Assembly (NCBI GenBank): GCA_963741615.1
Contig: CAVUIU010000028.1
Location: 124,001-188,000, forward strand
Reading direction: 5' to 3'
Source of the DNA: UBA9676 sp963741615
GTDB taxonomy: Bacteria > Actinomycetota > Actinomycetes > Streptosporangiales > Streptosporangiaceae
DNA length: 64,000 nt
Below the pieces are notes generated by a model. It was not told where the DNA came from. It did no database searches and saw nothing but the letters and a program-made list of their open reading frames with translations. The position numbers and the translations under genes are program-made. Shown piece by piece: positions 27,477 through 36,058 of the stretch. Each line of letters opens with the position of its first letter. Positions within the stretch are counted from its first letter, which is position 1.

Positions 27477-28388
27477 ATGCGTGCACAGTTCGTCCTCCAG
27501 GAGGTCTGGACCGGCCTCCGGCGTAACCTGACCATGACGATCGCACTCGTCGTGGTCGTCGCCATCAGCCTTGCGCTGCTCGGCACGGGGCTGCTCTTCG
27601 TCAAGCAGGTCGACAACACCAGGACCTACTGGCAGGGCAAGGTCCAGCTCTCCATCTACCTGTGCACCGCGACCAGCGTGAGCCCGCAATGCCATCAGAA
27701 CGGTCCGGCCACCGCGGCGGAGAAGGCCCAGATCGGCAAGGACCTGCAGGCGCTCCCCCAGGTCGAGCGGGTCTACTACGAGTCGCAGGCGCAGGCATAC
27801 CTGCATTTCAAGCAGGACTTCTCCCGCGACCCCTCGTTCACGAACCTGGTCAGCAAGTCCGAGATCCCCGACTCGTTCCAGGTGAAGCTCCACAATGCCG
27901 AGACCGACTTCAACATCGTGGCCGGAACGGTGCAGGGCAGGCCGGGGGTGGACCAGATCGTCAACGACTCCTCGATCTTGTCCAAGTTCTACAAGCTGCT
28001 CGACGGGGCCAGGAACGGGGTGGTCATCATCGCGATCGTCCTGGTCATCGCGGCGATCCTGCTGGTGGCGAACACGATCCGGTTGTCGGCCTTCAACCGC
28101 CGCCGGGAGACGTCCATCATGCGGCTGGTCGGTGCCTCGAACTTCTACGTTCAGCTGCCCTTCCTCGTGGAGGGGGTGATCGCGGGCCTGTTCGGATGGC
28201 TGATAGCGGCGGGCCTGCTGATCGCGGTGAAGCAACTCGGACTGGATACGCTGCAGCAGTACTTCCCCTACAACGTGCAGCTCAGCGCGACGGATCTGGT
28301 CGAGGTCATCCTGCTCGCGATGGTGATGGGTGTGGTGCTCTGCGGCGCCACGTCCTTCCTCACCCTACGGCGCTACCTCCGGGCGTGA
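27477..28388 (+). CDS. ftsX: Cell-division permease-like protein FtsX
   Basis: A 303-residue membrane partner of FtsE. Topology as expected: a short cytoplasmic N-terminus (MRAQFVLQEVWTGLRRN), TM1 (MTIALVVVVAISLALLGTGL), an extracellular domain of about 130 residues with one cysteine pair (YLCTATSVSPQCHQN), then three helices at the C-terminus with the cytoplasmic RRRETSIMRLVGAS loop. The extracellular domain in the family activates cell-wall hydrolases. The stop overlaps the smpB GTG (GTGA). Confidence 0.95.
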   Translation: MRAQFVLQEVWTGLRRNLTMTIALVVVVAISLALLGTGLLFVKQVDNTRTYWQGKVQLSIYLCTATSVSPQCHQNGPATAAEKAQIGKDLQALPQVERVYYESQAQAYLHFKQDFSRDPSFTNLVSKSEIPDSFQVKLHNAETDFNIVAGTVQGRPGVDQIVNDSSILSKFYKLLDGARNGVVIIAIVLVIAAILLVANTIRLSAFNRRRETSIMRLVGASNFYVQLPFLVEGVIAGLFGWLIAAGLLIAVKQLGLDTLQQYFPYNVQLSATDLVEVILLAMVMGVVLCGATSFLTLRRYLRA

Positions 28389-28873
28389 GGCCGGCGACTG
28401 CCAGGACCGTGGCCGCCACGCAGGAACGCAGGGTTATTGCCCGCAACCGCCGGGCAAGGCACGATTATCACATCGAGGATGTCGTGGAGGCGGGCCTCGT
28501 CCTCACCGGCACCGAGGTGAAATCACTGCGCGCTGGCCGCGCGTCCCTTACGGACGGGTTTGGCCAGATCACCGACGGGGAGGTCTGGCTGCTTGGGGTC
28601 CACATCCCCGAGTACGCACATGGAACCTGGACCAACCATGAGCCGAAGCGTCCCCGTAAGCTGCTGCTACACCGGAAGGAGATCGACAGACTCGCCAGCA
28701 AGACCACCGAACGTGGGCTCACGCTTATCCCGCTCTCGCTGTACTTCTCGGGTGGGAGGGTCAAGGTCGAGCTGGCGGTGGCCCGTGGCAAGCGGACCTA
28801 TGACAAACGCCAGGACTTGGCGCAGCGGGACGCTGCCAGGGAGGTTGAACGTGCCTTCCGGCGGCGAAGGTAG
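28385..28873 (+). CDS. smpB: SsrA-binding protein SmpB
   Basis: A 162-residue RNA-binding protein that carries tmRNA to stalled ribosomes. Conserved blocks: ARHDYHIEDVVEAGLVLTGT, EVKSLRAGRASLTDGF, the RPRKLLLHRKEID segment, and the basic tail KRTYDKRQDLAQRDAAREVE. GTG 28385 overlaps the ftsX stop; a second GTG at 28409 would remove 8 residues. Its RNA partner ssrA lies 2.5 kb downstream, past a PBP-like gene. Confidence 0.95.
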   Translation: MRPATARTVAATQERRVIARNRRARHDYHIEDVVEAGLVLTGTEVKSLRAGRASLTDGFGQITDGEVWLLGVHIPEYAHGTWTNHEPKRPRKLLLHRKEIDRLASKTTERGLTLIPLSLYFSGGRVKVELAVARGKRTYDKRQDLAQRDAAREVERAFRRRR

Positions 28874-28887
28874 CGGAGGGGCAGGCA

Positions 28888-30933
28888 ATGGCCACCTACC
28901 GTAGGCGGGGTGCGCACGCGGCCCGGCCCGCCGCAGTTCCCTTCGTCGCCGCCAAGCGCGAACCGCCCGGCGGCGCTGACGGGAGCGCACCGTTGACGGA
29001 CAGCATTCGGGGGAGCGGTCGGAAGAACGTACGGGGGGTCAGGGTGAGCGGGCTTCGCACCCGCACATCGCTGCCGAAGGTGATCGCAGCGGTGCTGGTG
29101 ATCGGCTTCGGGGCGGTCGGCTTCGCCGGCGGCCTCTGGTCCACGCCGTCGGCCGAGCCCACCGTGCAAGCCTTCCTGCTGGCATGGCAGCAGCAGCAGT
29201 ACCAGGCAGCCGCCGCGCTGACCACGGGCAGGCCAGCGGTGGTGGCCACGGCGCTGAAGGACGCGTACCTCCAGCTCGACGCCGCGGGCTTCGGCCTGGC
29301 GATGGGCTCGATCAGCCAGCGTGGGGACACGGCCCGGGCAGCGTTCAGGGCCTCGGTGGATCTCGGCCAGGACGGTGCCCCGTGGAAGTACGACGGGGAC
29401 CTCGGTCTGCGCCAGACCCCCTCGGGGTGGAAGATCGTCTGGTCCCCCAGTGTGATCAACCCCGGGCTGCGCAACGGCCTGCGGCTGGCGGTGGTGTCCA
29501 GCACCCCGCGCCGGGCGTTGCTTGAGGACGCCAGCGGTGCGCCGCTGCAGATGCCGTCGACCGCCTACGTGGCCGGGGTGAGGCTCGACCGGCTTACCCG
29601 CCCGGCAGTCACCGCGGCCAGGCTCGGCCGGATCACCAAGCTCGATCCCAGTCAGCTGCTCGGCTGGATCCTGGCCGCGCCGAAGTCCGCATTCCAGGAG
29701 CTGGTGGTGTTCCGCCCGAGCCAGTACAGCCGGCTGGCCGGCCGGCTCGCCCGGGTTCCCGGCCTGATCATCAGGCAGGAGCAGCTCCGGTTGTTCACCA
29801 GCATCGCCCCGGCCGTGGTCGGATCCGTGGGTACCGAGACCTCCACTGTCCTGCGGGACCAGGGGATCGCCTACCGTCCGGGCGCAACCGTCGGCCTGAC
29901 CGGGCTGCAGCAGGCGCGGCAGCGCGACCTGGCCGGGACAACCACCATCAAGGTGGTGACGGAGACCGCGAGCGGTCATCAGGTGGCGGTCCTGGCCAGC
30001 TGGCCGGGGCAGACCTCACGGCCGGTGCGCACCACGATCGACTCCACCCTCCAGATCGCGGCCGACAACGCGCTGAACGGGCTGCCGCAGTCAGCCGCGG
30101 TGGTCGCCGTGCAGTCATCCACCGGCCGCATCCTCACCATCGCCAAGCACACCGCCCCGGGGATACCGGGAATCGACCCGCTGGCCGGCAGCTACCCACC
30201 GGGCCCGGCGTTCACGATCGTCTCCACCGAGGCACTGCTCGCGAGCGGCCTGCGGGTGAGCAGGCAGGTTCCGTGCCACCGCGTGAACGATGTCGGCGGG
30301 CGGATCTTCACGAACGTCCCGCCGGTGCTGGATTCGGGCCCGCAGCCGGCCTTCGAAACGGACTTCGCGCATGCCTGCGGGACGGCGTTCAGCGGCCTGT
30401 CATGGCGGCTGAACGGACGTGACCTGATGGCCGCGGCTTCCGGCTTCCGGCTCGGTGCGGCGTGGCAGCTGCCGCTGCCGAGCTTCTCCGGATCGATGCG
30501 GGCCCCCAGCGGCGTGGCGGCGGTCGCGGCGGGCACCATCGGCGAGGGAGGCGTCCAGGTGAGCCCGCTCGCCATGGCGCTGGTCGCCGGGCAGGTGGAC
30601 AGCGGCACCGCGCACCTGCCCTCGCTGCTCGCCGGGGCGAAGGATCCGAAGCAGGACGATCCCCCGTTCGCCGCGGCGAACCTGGCCACCCTGCGGGCGC
30701 TCATGCGGGCCACCGTGCACGATGGCGCGGCCAGGCAGGCGGACCTTTCCGGGCGGCCGGTCTTCGGTCAGGTGGGGACGGTGGCGGTGCGCACCGGCAA
30801 GCACCCGGTCTGGGCCAGCTGGTTCGTGGGATACCGCGGCGACGTGGCCATCGCGGTGCTTGAGTTCAGTCACTCGTCCGCGACATCCTCGGTCCCGCTT
30901 GCGGCCCAGATCCTGGCCGCCGCCCCGGCCTGA
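28888..30933 (+). CDS. Catalytically degenerate penicillin-binding protein homologue
   Basis: A 681-residue class B PBP-like membrane protein. It has a basic N-terminus, one TM helix (SLPKVIAAVLVIGFGAVGFA), an NTF2-like MecA-type domain, a dimerisation domain and a C-terminal transpeptidase-like domain. All three active-site motifs are gone. SxxK is Pro440-Ala-Phe-Thr443 (YPPGPAFTIV), SxN is Ala496-Cys-Gly498 (FAHACGTAF), and KTG is Gln628-Val-Gly630 (FGQVGTVAV). The fold elements around them remain. It has a strong GGAGGGG ribosome site 15 bp after smpB; GTG 29044 is an alternative start. A non-enzymatic scaffold role in division or wall synthesis is the likeliest inference. Confidence 0.85.
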   Translation: MATYRRRGAHAARPAAVPFVAAKREPPGGADGSAPLTDSIRGSGRKNVRGVRVSGLRTRTSLPKVIAAVLVIGFGAVGFAGGLWSTPSAEPTVQAFLLAWQQQQYQAAAALTTGRPAVVATALKDAYLQLDAAGFGLAMGSISQRGDTARAAFRASVDLGQDGAPWKYDGDLGLRQTPSGWKIVWSPSVINPGLRNGLRLAVVSSTPRRALLEDASGAPLQMPSTAYVAGVRLDRLTRPAVTAARLGRITKLDPSQLLGWILAAPKSAFQELVVFRPSQYSRLAGRLARVPGLIIRQEQLRLFTSIAPAVVGSVGTETSTVLRDQGIAYRPGATVGLTGLQQARQRDLAGTTTIKVVTETASGHQVAVLASWPGQTSRPVRTTIDSTLQIAADNALNGLPQSAAVVAVQSSTGRILTIAKHTAPGIPGIDPLAGSYPPGPAFTIVSTEALLASGLRVSRQVPCHRVNDVGGRIFTNVPPVLDSGPQPAFETDFAHACGTAFSGLSWRLNGRDLMAAASGFRLGAAWQLPLPSFSGSMRAPSGVAAVAAGTIGEGGVQVSPLAMALVAGQVDSGTAHLPSLLAGAKDPKQDDPPFAAANLATLRALMRATVHDGAARQADLSGRPVFGQVGTVAVRTGKHPVWASWFVGYRGDVAIAVLEFSHSSATSSVPLAAQILAAAPA

Positions 30934-31033
30934 CCCAGGCCGGATTCTGGCAAATACGCCACATCGGCACGGTACGCCCCACAGACCTTGCGATTTCATG
31001 GCAAGAAACTGACCCCGATTTTTGTAACTTGGG

Positions 31034-31062
31034 GCAACCACGCAACTACTAATCGGCGTCTT
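31034..31062 (+). promoter_or_regulatory. Probable ECF-sigma promoter
   Basis: GCAACC (31034-31039), a 17-bp spacer and CGTCTT (31057-31062) match the typical -35 (G)CAAC and -10 CGTC of SigE-like ECF promoters in actinomycetes. Transcription would start near 31068, at a GTG. No ECF sigma gene is in the window. Confidence 0.6.
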
Positions 31063-31067
31063 ACCTA

Positions 31068-31260
31068 GTGACTGAGCGCCGCTTGGGGGGTTGCGGCCCA
31101 GTCGTCGTGATGAGAACCGGGCCTCATCTCGGGGGAGGCCCGGGCGTTAAGACCGGCCCCGACCCTGCCGGTCGGCCCCGTGGGTGCGATTCGGCCACCG
31201 CCAGCACCCACGGGGGCATCTTCATGTTCCTGGCCCTGGCGCCCCGGCCCCCGTGAACCC
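31068..31260 (+). ncRNA. Candidate structured RNA downstream of the ECF-type promoter
   Basis: Three perfect stems follow in a row: CGGGCCT/AGGCCCG (31118-31124/31136-31142), GACCGGC/GCCGGTC (31151-31157/31167-31173) and CCCGTGGGTGC/GCACCCACGGG (31177-31187/31204-31214), the last resembling a terminator. A 62-codon frame from GTG 31068 runs through all of them and could be a leaderless small protein, but its residues look like translated structure. It lies between the PBP-like gene and tmRNA. Confidence 0.4.
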
Positions 31261-31361
31261 AGAGACCGGGAATCGCTGTTGGCCGGCTGGCGTTGACACG
31301 ATAACGTCAGCGTTGACGGCGGGCCGGCCCTGCGCCGGGACGTCTGGTTGACAACTGAACA

Positions 31362-31731
31362 GGGGGTGACAGGCTTCGACTTCGGTGGTTGATCCAGGGG
31401 AAGCGGGCCGAGGACTGCGGACATAACCTCGTTAATCCTGTGACCGCAAACCAATAAGTGCCAATGTTAAGCGCACTGCCCTCGCCCTCGCGGCCTGACC
31501 GCGAGTTAGAGGGCTGTCAGCCCGGGAGCGCCTCCGGCCCGGTGTCTGGCATCAGCGAGGAGGATCCACCGCTCAGCCCGGTCGCGGGGATGAGCGGGAC
31601 ACCTAACAGCGACTGAGCCCGTCGGCGGCTTGCCTGCAGGACCGCCGGGGCTGAGAAAAGCGACGCGGGCTGCGCCCGGAGAAGCCCTGGTGATGTACCG
31701 AAGGACGCGGGTTCGATTCCCGCCACCTCCA
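31362..31731 (+). ncRNA. ssrA: Transfer-messenger RNA (tmRNA)
   Basis: One-piece tmRNA. The 5' GGGGGTG (31362-31368) pairs with CACCTCC (31724-31730) as the acceptor stem, and the T-arm reads GCGGGTTCGATTCCCGC. The 5' domain GGCTTCGACTTCGGTGGTTG and the 3' block GGAGAAGCCCTGGTGATGTA are hallmark actinobacterial tmRNA sequence. The tag reading frame runs from GCC 31460 to TGA 31496 and encodes ANVKRTALALAA. CCA is not encoded; CGA follows the discriminator A, so CCA must be added afterwards. Confidence 0.95.
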
Positions 31732-31747
31732 CGAGGCGAACGACGCT

Positions 31748-31779
31748 GTGAAGGCGGCCCCGGCCGGGGCCGCCTTCAC
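31748..31779 (+). terminator. Terminator after tmRNA
   Basis: A perfect 32-bp palindrome (from GTGAAGGCGGCCCC to GGGGCCGCCTTCAC) starts 17 bp after the tmRNA 3' end and is followed by CGTTTCC. Its position and strength make it the likely ssrA terminator despite the short T-run. Confidence 0.75.
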
Positions 31780-31797
31780 CGTTTCCGGTGTGCTGGG

Positions 31798-32118
31798 CTA
31801 TCCACCGGGCGGGGGGTAGCCGGCCTGCCGGCACTGGGGCCTGGCGAGCAGCGATATCCGGTCGTGGCGGGCGAAGGCGCGCCGGCACATGGCCTGTGCG
31901 GCGGCACCGCATTGATGCAGGATGGCGCCGCCGGTGGTGCTCGGCACCACGACATTGACGCAGCCGTGCCGGGACCGGCCGTAACTGCCGGGGTCGGTCG
32001 CGGCCCACGCGCTGACGCCGCCGATGATGACCGCAAGCACCGCGGCCACCACGGCGAAAACCCTCTTCTGCCGTGGCGTGAGCGATTCCCCGAGCCGGTT
32101 CGGCTGGCGGCCCTCCAT
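31798..32118 (-). CDS. Conserved secreted or membrane-anchored protein (106 aa)
   Basis: A 106-residue protein with an N-terminal hydrophobic segment (KRVFAVVAAVLAVIIGGVSAWA) after a basic start, then a small exported domain with four cysteines (HGCVNVVVPSTTGG, HQCGAAAQAMCRRAF, RPQCRQAGY) that could form two disulphides. I recall similar proteins in other actinomycetes; the function is unknown. ATG 32118 fits the family start. It converges on the ssrA terminator. Confidence 0.75.
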   Translation of the reverse strand: MEGRQPNRLGESLTPRQKRVFAVVAAVLAVIIGGVSAWAATDPGSYGRSRHGCVNVVVPSTTGGAILHQCGAAAQAMCRRAFARHDRISLLARPQCRQAGYPPPGG

Positions 32119-32219
32119 GGCCACCCAGCTTAGAGGCCCCGGCTTTCCGGGCGGCCGGGGAAGTACGCCGGTGTCATCCAGCCCTTGTGCCTGCCGGGAG
32201 AGAAGTAGTCGAATGAGGC

Positions 32220-32786
32220 ATGACCGATGCTCCGGGCGAGGGTGGCGAGGAGCCCGCTGAGGAGACCTTCCCGGGTGGGAACGCCTGGCCACGGCTGGAA
32301 GGCGGGTTCGAGCGAGGGCTGAGCCTTTTCCGGGTCGTGGTCATCGTCCCGGTGGTCGTTCTCCTGCTTTCCGCCCTGGCATCCTTCGCCTACGGGACCG
32401 ACGTGTTCGTCAGGTCAGTGACGAACGTCGTCGGAAGCCCCCAGCTGACCAGTCGTAATCTTGGCTTTCTCCTGCTCCTGACCGACCTGTTCCTGGTGGG
32501 CGCGACCCTCATGATCGCGGCCTTCGGCCTCTATGAGCTCTTCATCAGCAGGATCAACGCCGGCGGCCCGGGCATGCTGCTGCCCCGCTGGCTGAGGATG
32601 CACGATCTCAACGACCTCAAGGCCAGGGTGATCTCGATGATCATCCTGGTGGCGGGGGTCACATTCGTGGATGTGGCGGTGGAGTCCAAGGGCGAGCTGA
32701 ACACGCTCTATCTGGGCGCTGCGGTCGCCGTGGTGATCGCGGCCCTCACGGCCTTCCTGCGCTTCGGCCGGGTGGATGGGCAGTGA
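32220..32786 (+). CDS. YqhA family membrane protein (UPF0114)
   Basis: A 188-residue integral membrane protein with four predicted helices. The family-typical stretch is LYELFISRINAGGPGMLLP followed by LNDLKARVISMIILVAGVTF. The N-terminal 30 residues are acidic and non-conserved. The function of YqhA proteins is not established. It is transcribed away from the small exported protein. Confidence 0.85.
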   Translation: MTDAPGEGGEEPAEETFPGGNAWPRLEGGFERGLSLFRVVVIVPVVVLLLSALASFAYGTDVFVRSVTNVVGSPQLTSRNLGFLLLLTDLFLVGATLMIAAFGLYELFISRINAGGPGMLLPRWLRMHDLNDLKARVISMIILVAGVTFVDVAVESKGELNTLYLGAAVAVVIAALTAFLRFGRVDGQ

Positions 32787-32825
32787 TCGCCGGGGAGATG
32801 ACCTGGTACCCGCGGTGGCTGACGC

Positions 32826-35222
32826 TCACGCGGCCGGGCGGTCCGGCGCCTGCCGGCTGACCTGCCGCGCGGGAGTGGCGCCCAGCCAGCGTTCCAGCCA
32901 GCTGAACTGCTCGGCGAGCACATGCAGGACCGATTCCCTGGCCAGGTAGCCGTGACTCTCGTGCGGGAGCACCACCAGGCGGGCCGTGCCGCCGTTCCCC
33001 CGGATGGCGTCGAACAGCCGCTGCGACTGGATCGGGTAGGTGCCCGAGTTGGCATCGGCCGCGCCGTGGATGAGCAGCAGCGGCGCGCTGATCTTGTCCG
33101 CGTAGCGGAACGGTGAGACCCGGTCGTAGACGTCCGGCGCCTCCCAGAAGCTGCGCCGCTCCGTCTGGAAGCCGAACGGGGTCAGCGTGCGGTTGTAGGC
33201 CCCGCTGCGGGCGATGCCGGCCGCGAACAGATCGGCGTGCGCGAGCAGGTTGGCGGTCATGAAGCCGCCATAGCTGTGGCCCGCGACCGCGACCCGGTCC
33301 GGGTCGATGATCCCCGCCTCGTCCAGTGCCCGGATGTGGGCACGGGCGGCGGCGGTGATCTGTTCCAGGTAGGTGTCGTTCATGGTCTCCGGCTCGCCGA
33401 TCACCGGCATGGTCGCGTCCGCAAGCACCGCGTACCCACGCAGCACGAAGGCGACCGGCCCGAGCGCGGTCAGCCGGGTGAACTCGTCGGTGCTGCCCCG
33501 GATCTGGCCGGCCATGTCGGCGCTGCCGAAGTCGAACGGGTAGGCCCACAGCAGCAGCGGCAGGCGCCCGTCCCGGGCGGGGTCGTGGCCGGGCGGCAGG
33601 TGAAGCATGCCGGAGAGGATCACCCCATCGCCGCGGTCGTGGGTGACCAGGTGCTTGGCGATCGGTGTCAGCTGCGGGTGCGGGTCGGGCCAGGCGGTCA
33701 GCGGCCGCGGCCGCGAGCTGCCGAGTGTGGCGGCGACCAGGTTCGGCGGCTCGGCGGGGCTTTCGTGCCAGATCACGATTTCCGGCTGGCTGGCGCCGGT
33801 GAACCCGAGCACATGCTCGACGCAGCCCGGCGGGCTTTCGTGCAGCCGGGTGGCTGTGCGGGTGGCCAGGTCAAAGCGGTCGAAGAAGGGGCGGTCGCCG
33901 TCCGGGGTGGCCCCGTCGCCGCGCAGATAGATGGCGGAGCCGTCGCCCAGCACAGTGCGGCGGCCGTCCGGGCGCAGCGCCATCAGCGGCGAGCCGGGGT
34001 CTGCGTAGGAGTCGTCCATGGACAGGTCGAAGATCACCCGGCTCTCGTCCGGCGCCGCCAGGTCGAGCAGCCAGGTGGTCAGCCAGCGCCGGTCGCGGTC
34101 GTGCTCGGTCAGCAGCAGCTGGTTCGGGGCATCCAGGTCGTACCAGCCCAGGCAGCGGTGGCGGGTATCCAGGACCCGCCGCGGCTGGCCGGTGAAGGGG
34201 GCCTCGAGCCGGAAGATCCGGTCCCGGTGCTCGGCCGGGGTGACCGGGTCGCCGCCGTCCAGTGCCTCTGCCCACACCAGGCTGGCCGGCGCCCGCTCCT
34301 CCCAGCTGACCAGCCGGCGGCCGGTCGGCACGCCCTGCCGCGGAACCTCGTCGCTTACCGGCAGGTCGGCGACGACGGTGACCGGTGTCCCGGCGGCATC
34401 CCACACCTCGACCCGCCGCGCGAACAGCACCCACGGGACACGAAACGAGAAGGGCCGCTGGAGCAGGTACACGAGCAGGTGAGTCCCGTCGGGGGAATCG
34501 TTGAGGCTCTGGTACAGCCCGGGGGGCCCGAGTTCCTGGCGCTCGCCGGTGGCCGGGTCAACCCGGCAGGGGACGCTGGTGGCCAGCGCCTCGAAGGCGT
34601 CCTCGTCGGCGGGGGTGGTCAGCAGATCCTGGAAGGTGGCCATCTGCGAGTGCTTCCCGGCCGTCTCGTCGATCTGCGGCTCGATCGGCGGCTCGGGCAG
34701 CGCCAGCGGCCCGTCCGGCGCTACCGGCGCGGCGAGTACCAGCAGCGACCGTCCGTCCCGCGACCACCGCACCGTCCCGCCGGTGGCCGAGGTGTCCCCG
34801 CCAAGCACCTCACGGACGGTCAGCCCGGGCACCGGGGCGGCCTCACCGGTGGCCGCGTCGGCGACCCACATCCCGACGCCGTCGGCGCGGTCGATGCTGA
34901 ACGCGAAGCGGCGGCCGTCCGGGGCCCAGATCGGGAGGCCCACCTGGGATCCGGCTGGCAGGTTCAGCGGCCGCTCGCTCCCGTCGGCGGTGCGCACCAC
35001 CGACAGGCCGGTCAGGCGGCGCATCCGGCGCCGGGCACCGAGCGTCGGGTCCACCCTGATCCCGGCCAGCGGCAGGAACGGCCTGGCCAGCATGGCGATG
35101 GGGGGATGCGACTCGTAGTGCACCAGGGCCAGGTAACGCCCGCCGGGTGCCAGGTAGGTAATCGGCGTCGGAGGGGCGTCGATGATCGGCGTGATGTCGG
35201 CTCCGGGAGTTGCATAAGGCAC
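32826..35222 (-). CDS. S9 family (prolyl oligopeptidase-like) serine peptidase
   Basis: A 798-residue two-domain peptidase: an N-terminal beta-propeller of about 520 residues and a C-terminal alpha/beta hydrolase. The catalytic Ser is in VAVAGHSYGGFMTANLLAH, the Asp in HGAADANSGTYPIQSQ and the His in LPHESHGYLARESV. Architecture and spacing resemble the glutamyl endopeptidase-like S9 branch. There is no signal peptide, so it is cytoplasmic. ATG 35222 is preceded by the tandem repeats at 35265-35325 in the promoter region. Confidence 0.9.
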   Translation of the reverse strand: MPYATPGADITPIIDAPPTPITYLAPGGRYLALVHYESHPPIAMLARPFLPLAGIRVDPTLGARRRMRRLTGLSVVRTADGSERPLNLPAGSQVGLPIWAPDGRRFAFSIDRADGVGMWVADAATGEAAPVPGLTVREVLGGDTSATGGTVRWSRDGRSLLVLAAPVAPDGPLALPEPPIEPQIDETAGKHSQMATFQDLLTTPADEDAFEALATSVPCRVDPATGERQELGPPGLYQSLNDSPDGTHLLVYLLQRPFSFRVPWVLFARRVEVWDAAGTPVTVVADLPVSDEVPRQGVPTGRRLVSWEERAPASLVWAEALDGGDPVTPAEHRDRIFRLEAPFTGQPRRVLDTRHRCLGWYDLDAPNQLLLTEHDRDRRWLTTWLLDLAAPDESRVIFDLSMDDSYADPGSPLMALRPDGRRTVLGDGSAIYLRGDGATPDGDRPFFDRFDLATRTATRLHESPPGCVEHVLGFTGASQPEIVIWHESPAEPPNLVAATLGSSRPRPLTAWPDPHPQLTPIAKHLVTHDRGDGVILSGMLHLPPGHDPARDGRLPLLLWAYPFDFGSADMAGQIRGSTDEFTRLTALGPVAFVLRGYAVLADATMPVIGEPETMNDTYLEQITAAARAHIRALDEAGIIDPDRVAVAGHSYGGFMTANLLAHADLFAAGIARSGAYNRTLTPFGFQTERRSFWEAPDVYDRVSPFRYADKISAPLLLIHGAADANSGTYPIQSQRLFDAIRGNGGTARLVVLPHESHGYLARESVLHVLAEQFSWLERWLGATPARQVSRQAPDRPAA

Positions 35223-35264
35223 AGGGCGGTCCTTCCAGCCAGCGGTGGGTCAGTCCGGCGGCGT

Positions 35265-35325
35265 CAGCACGGGTATCGGCACGGGGTATCAGCACGGGTA
35301 TCGGCACGGGGTATCAGCACGGGGG
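35265..35325. repeat. 25-bp tandem repeat upstream of the S9 peptidase gene
   Basis: Two perfect 25-bp copies (35265-35289 and 35290-35314) and a partial third. Each unit is itself two near-copies of CACGGGTATC(G/A)G. It lies 43 bp upstream of the S9 peptidase start on the minus strand. Confidence 0.85.
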
Positions 35326-35511
35326 GCATCAGGGCGCGGGGAGCAGCCGGGTGACACGCGCCAGACCTGCCCCGGCTCGGCGTCCACGGTGAACTCGGCA
35401 GCGACCTGGAGAGGGCATGCCACCAGGTTACTGACCGGGCCGCCCGGCCGGGCCGGCGGCGGCCGGGCATCGTCGGCTGTCCCACCGGGGTCGGCTGGAG
35501 CGGCAGCGAAC

Positions 35512-36006
35512 CTAGTGCACCGTGCAGCCGACCGCCGCCGCGTACCGGGCGAACGGCAGCCGGTAGTCCCTGGCCGCGCCGGGATTGCTGCTGATGATGT
35601 CGAACACCCAGCGATGGCGGACATAGAACCACGTGTCCACCAGGCTGGAACCGTCGATCCGGTAGCTCACGTGCCATGCCCCACCGGCGCTGCGGGCTGC
35701 CCCTTCGACCACGGCGGCCGAGCGGGTGGCAGGGGCGCACAGGGCGTGCCGCCGGATGTACTCGCCGCGGGAGATGAGCGCCTGGCTCCGGCCGTCCCAC
35801 CGGTCGTACACGGCCCCGAACCGCCCGTTGTCGTAGTCGTTGTTGAAGACCTGAGCGATCCGCAGCAGGGCGGAGACGGTCGGCGGGTCGGATGCGCCCG
35901 CGGATGCGGCAGGCCGATGCCTGCCCGGGCTGGCGGCAGGCCCACAACCCGTGATCATGACCGCCGTTACCGCCACTGCGGCCAGGATCCGGGCCAGGTG
36001 AATCAT
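35512..36006 (-). CDS. Putative lipoprotein (164 aa)
   Basis: A 164-residue exported protein. MIHLARILAAVAVTAVMITG followed by Cys is a lipoprotein signal (lipobox ITGC), then a Pro/Ser/Ala-rich linker and a compact domain with VFNNDYDNGRFGAVYDRWDG and WHVSYRIDGSSLVDTWFYVR. The domain looks like an SnoaL/NTF2-type fold, by feel only. ATG 36006 is chosen because longer frames add no signal-like sequence. It is followed upstream by a second lipoprotein-like gene. Confidence 0.7.
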   Translation of the reverse strand: MIHLARILAAVAVTAVMITGCGPAASPGRHRPAASAGASDPPTVSALLRIAQVFNNDYDNGRFGAVYDRWDGRSQALISRGEYIRRHALCAPATRSAAVVEGAARSAGGAWHVSYRIDGSSLVDTWFYVRHRWVFDIISSNPGAARDYRLPFARYAAAVGCTVH

Positions 36007-36058
36007 GCCATCCTCCGGGCGCCACGGTACGCGCCGCCGGCCGGTGAATCGGGCACAG

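Noticed and set aside
31068..31256. Confident small protein of 62 residues
   Set aside because: It covers three perfect stems and its composition follows the stems; kept only as an alternative to a structured RNA.
31700..31734. Separate tRNA gene at GGTTCGATTCCCGCC
   Set aside because: It is the T-arm of tmRNA; there is no anticodon arm next to it and the partner acceptor strand is 360 nt upstream.
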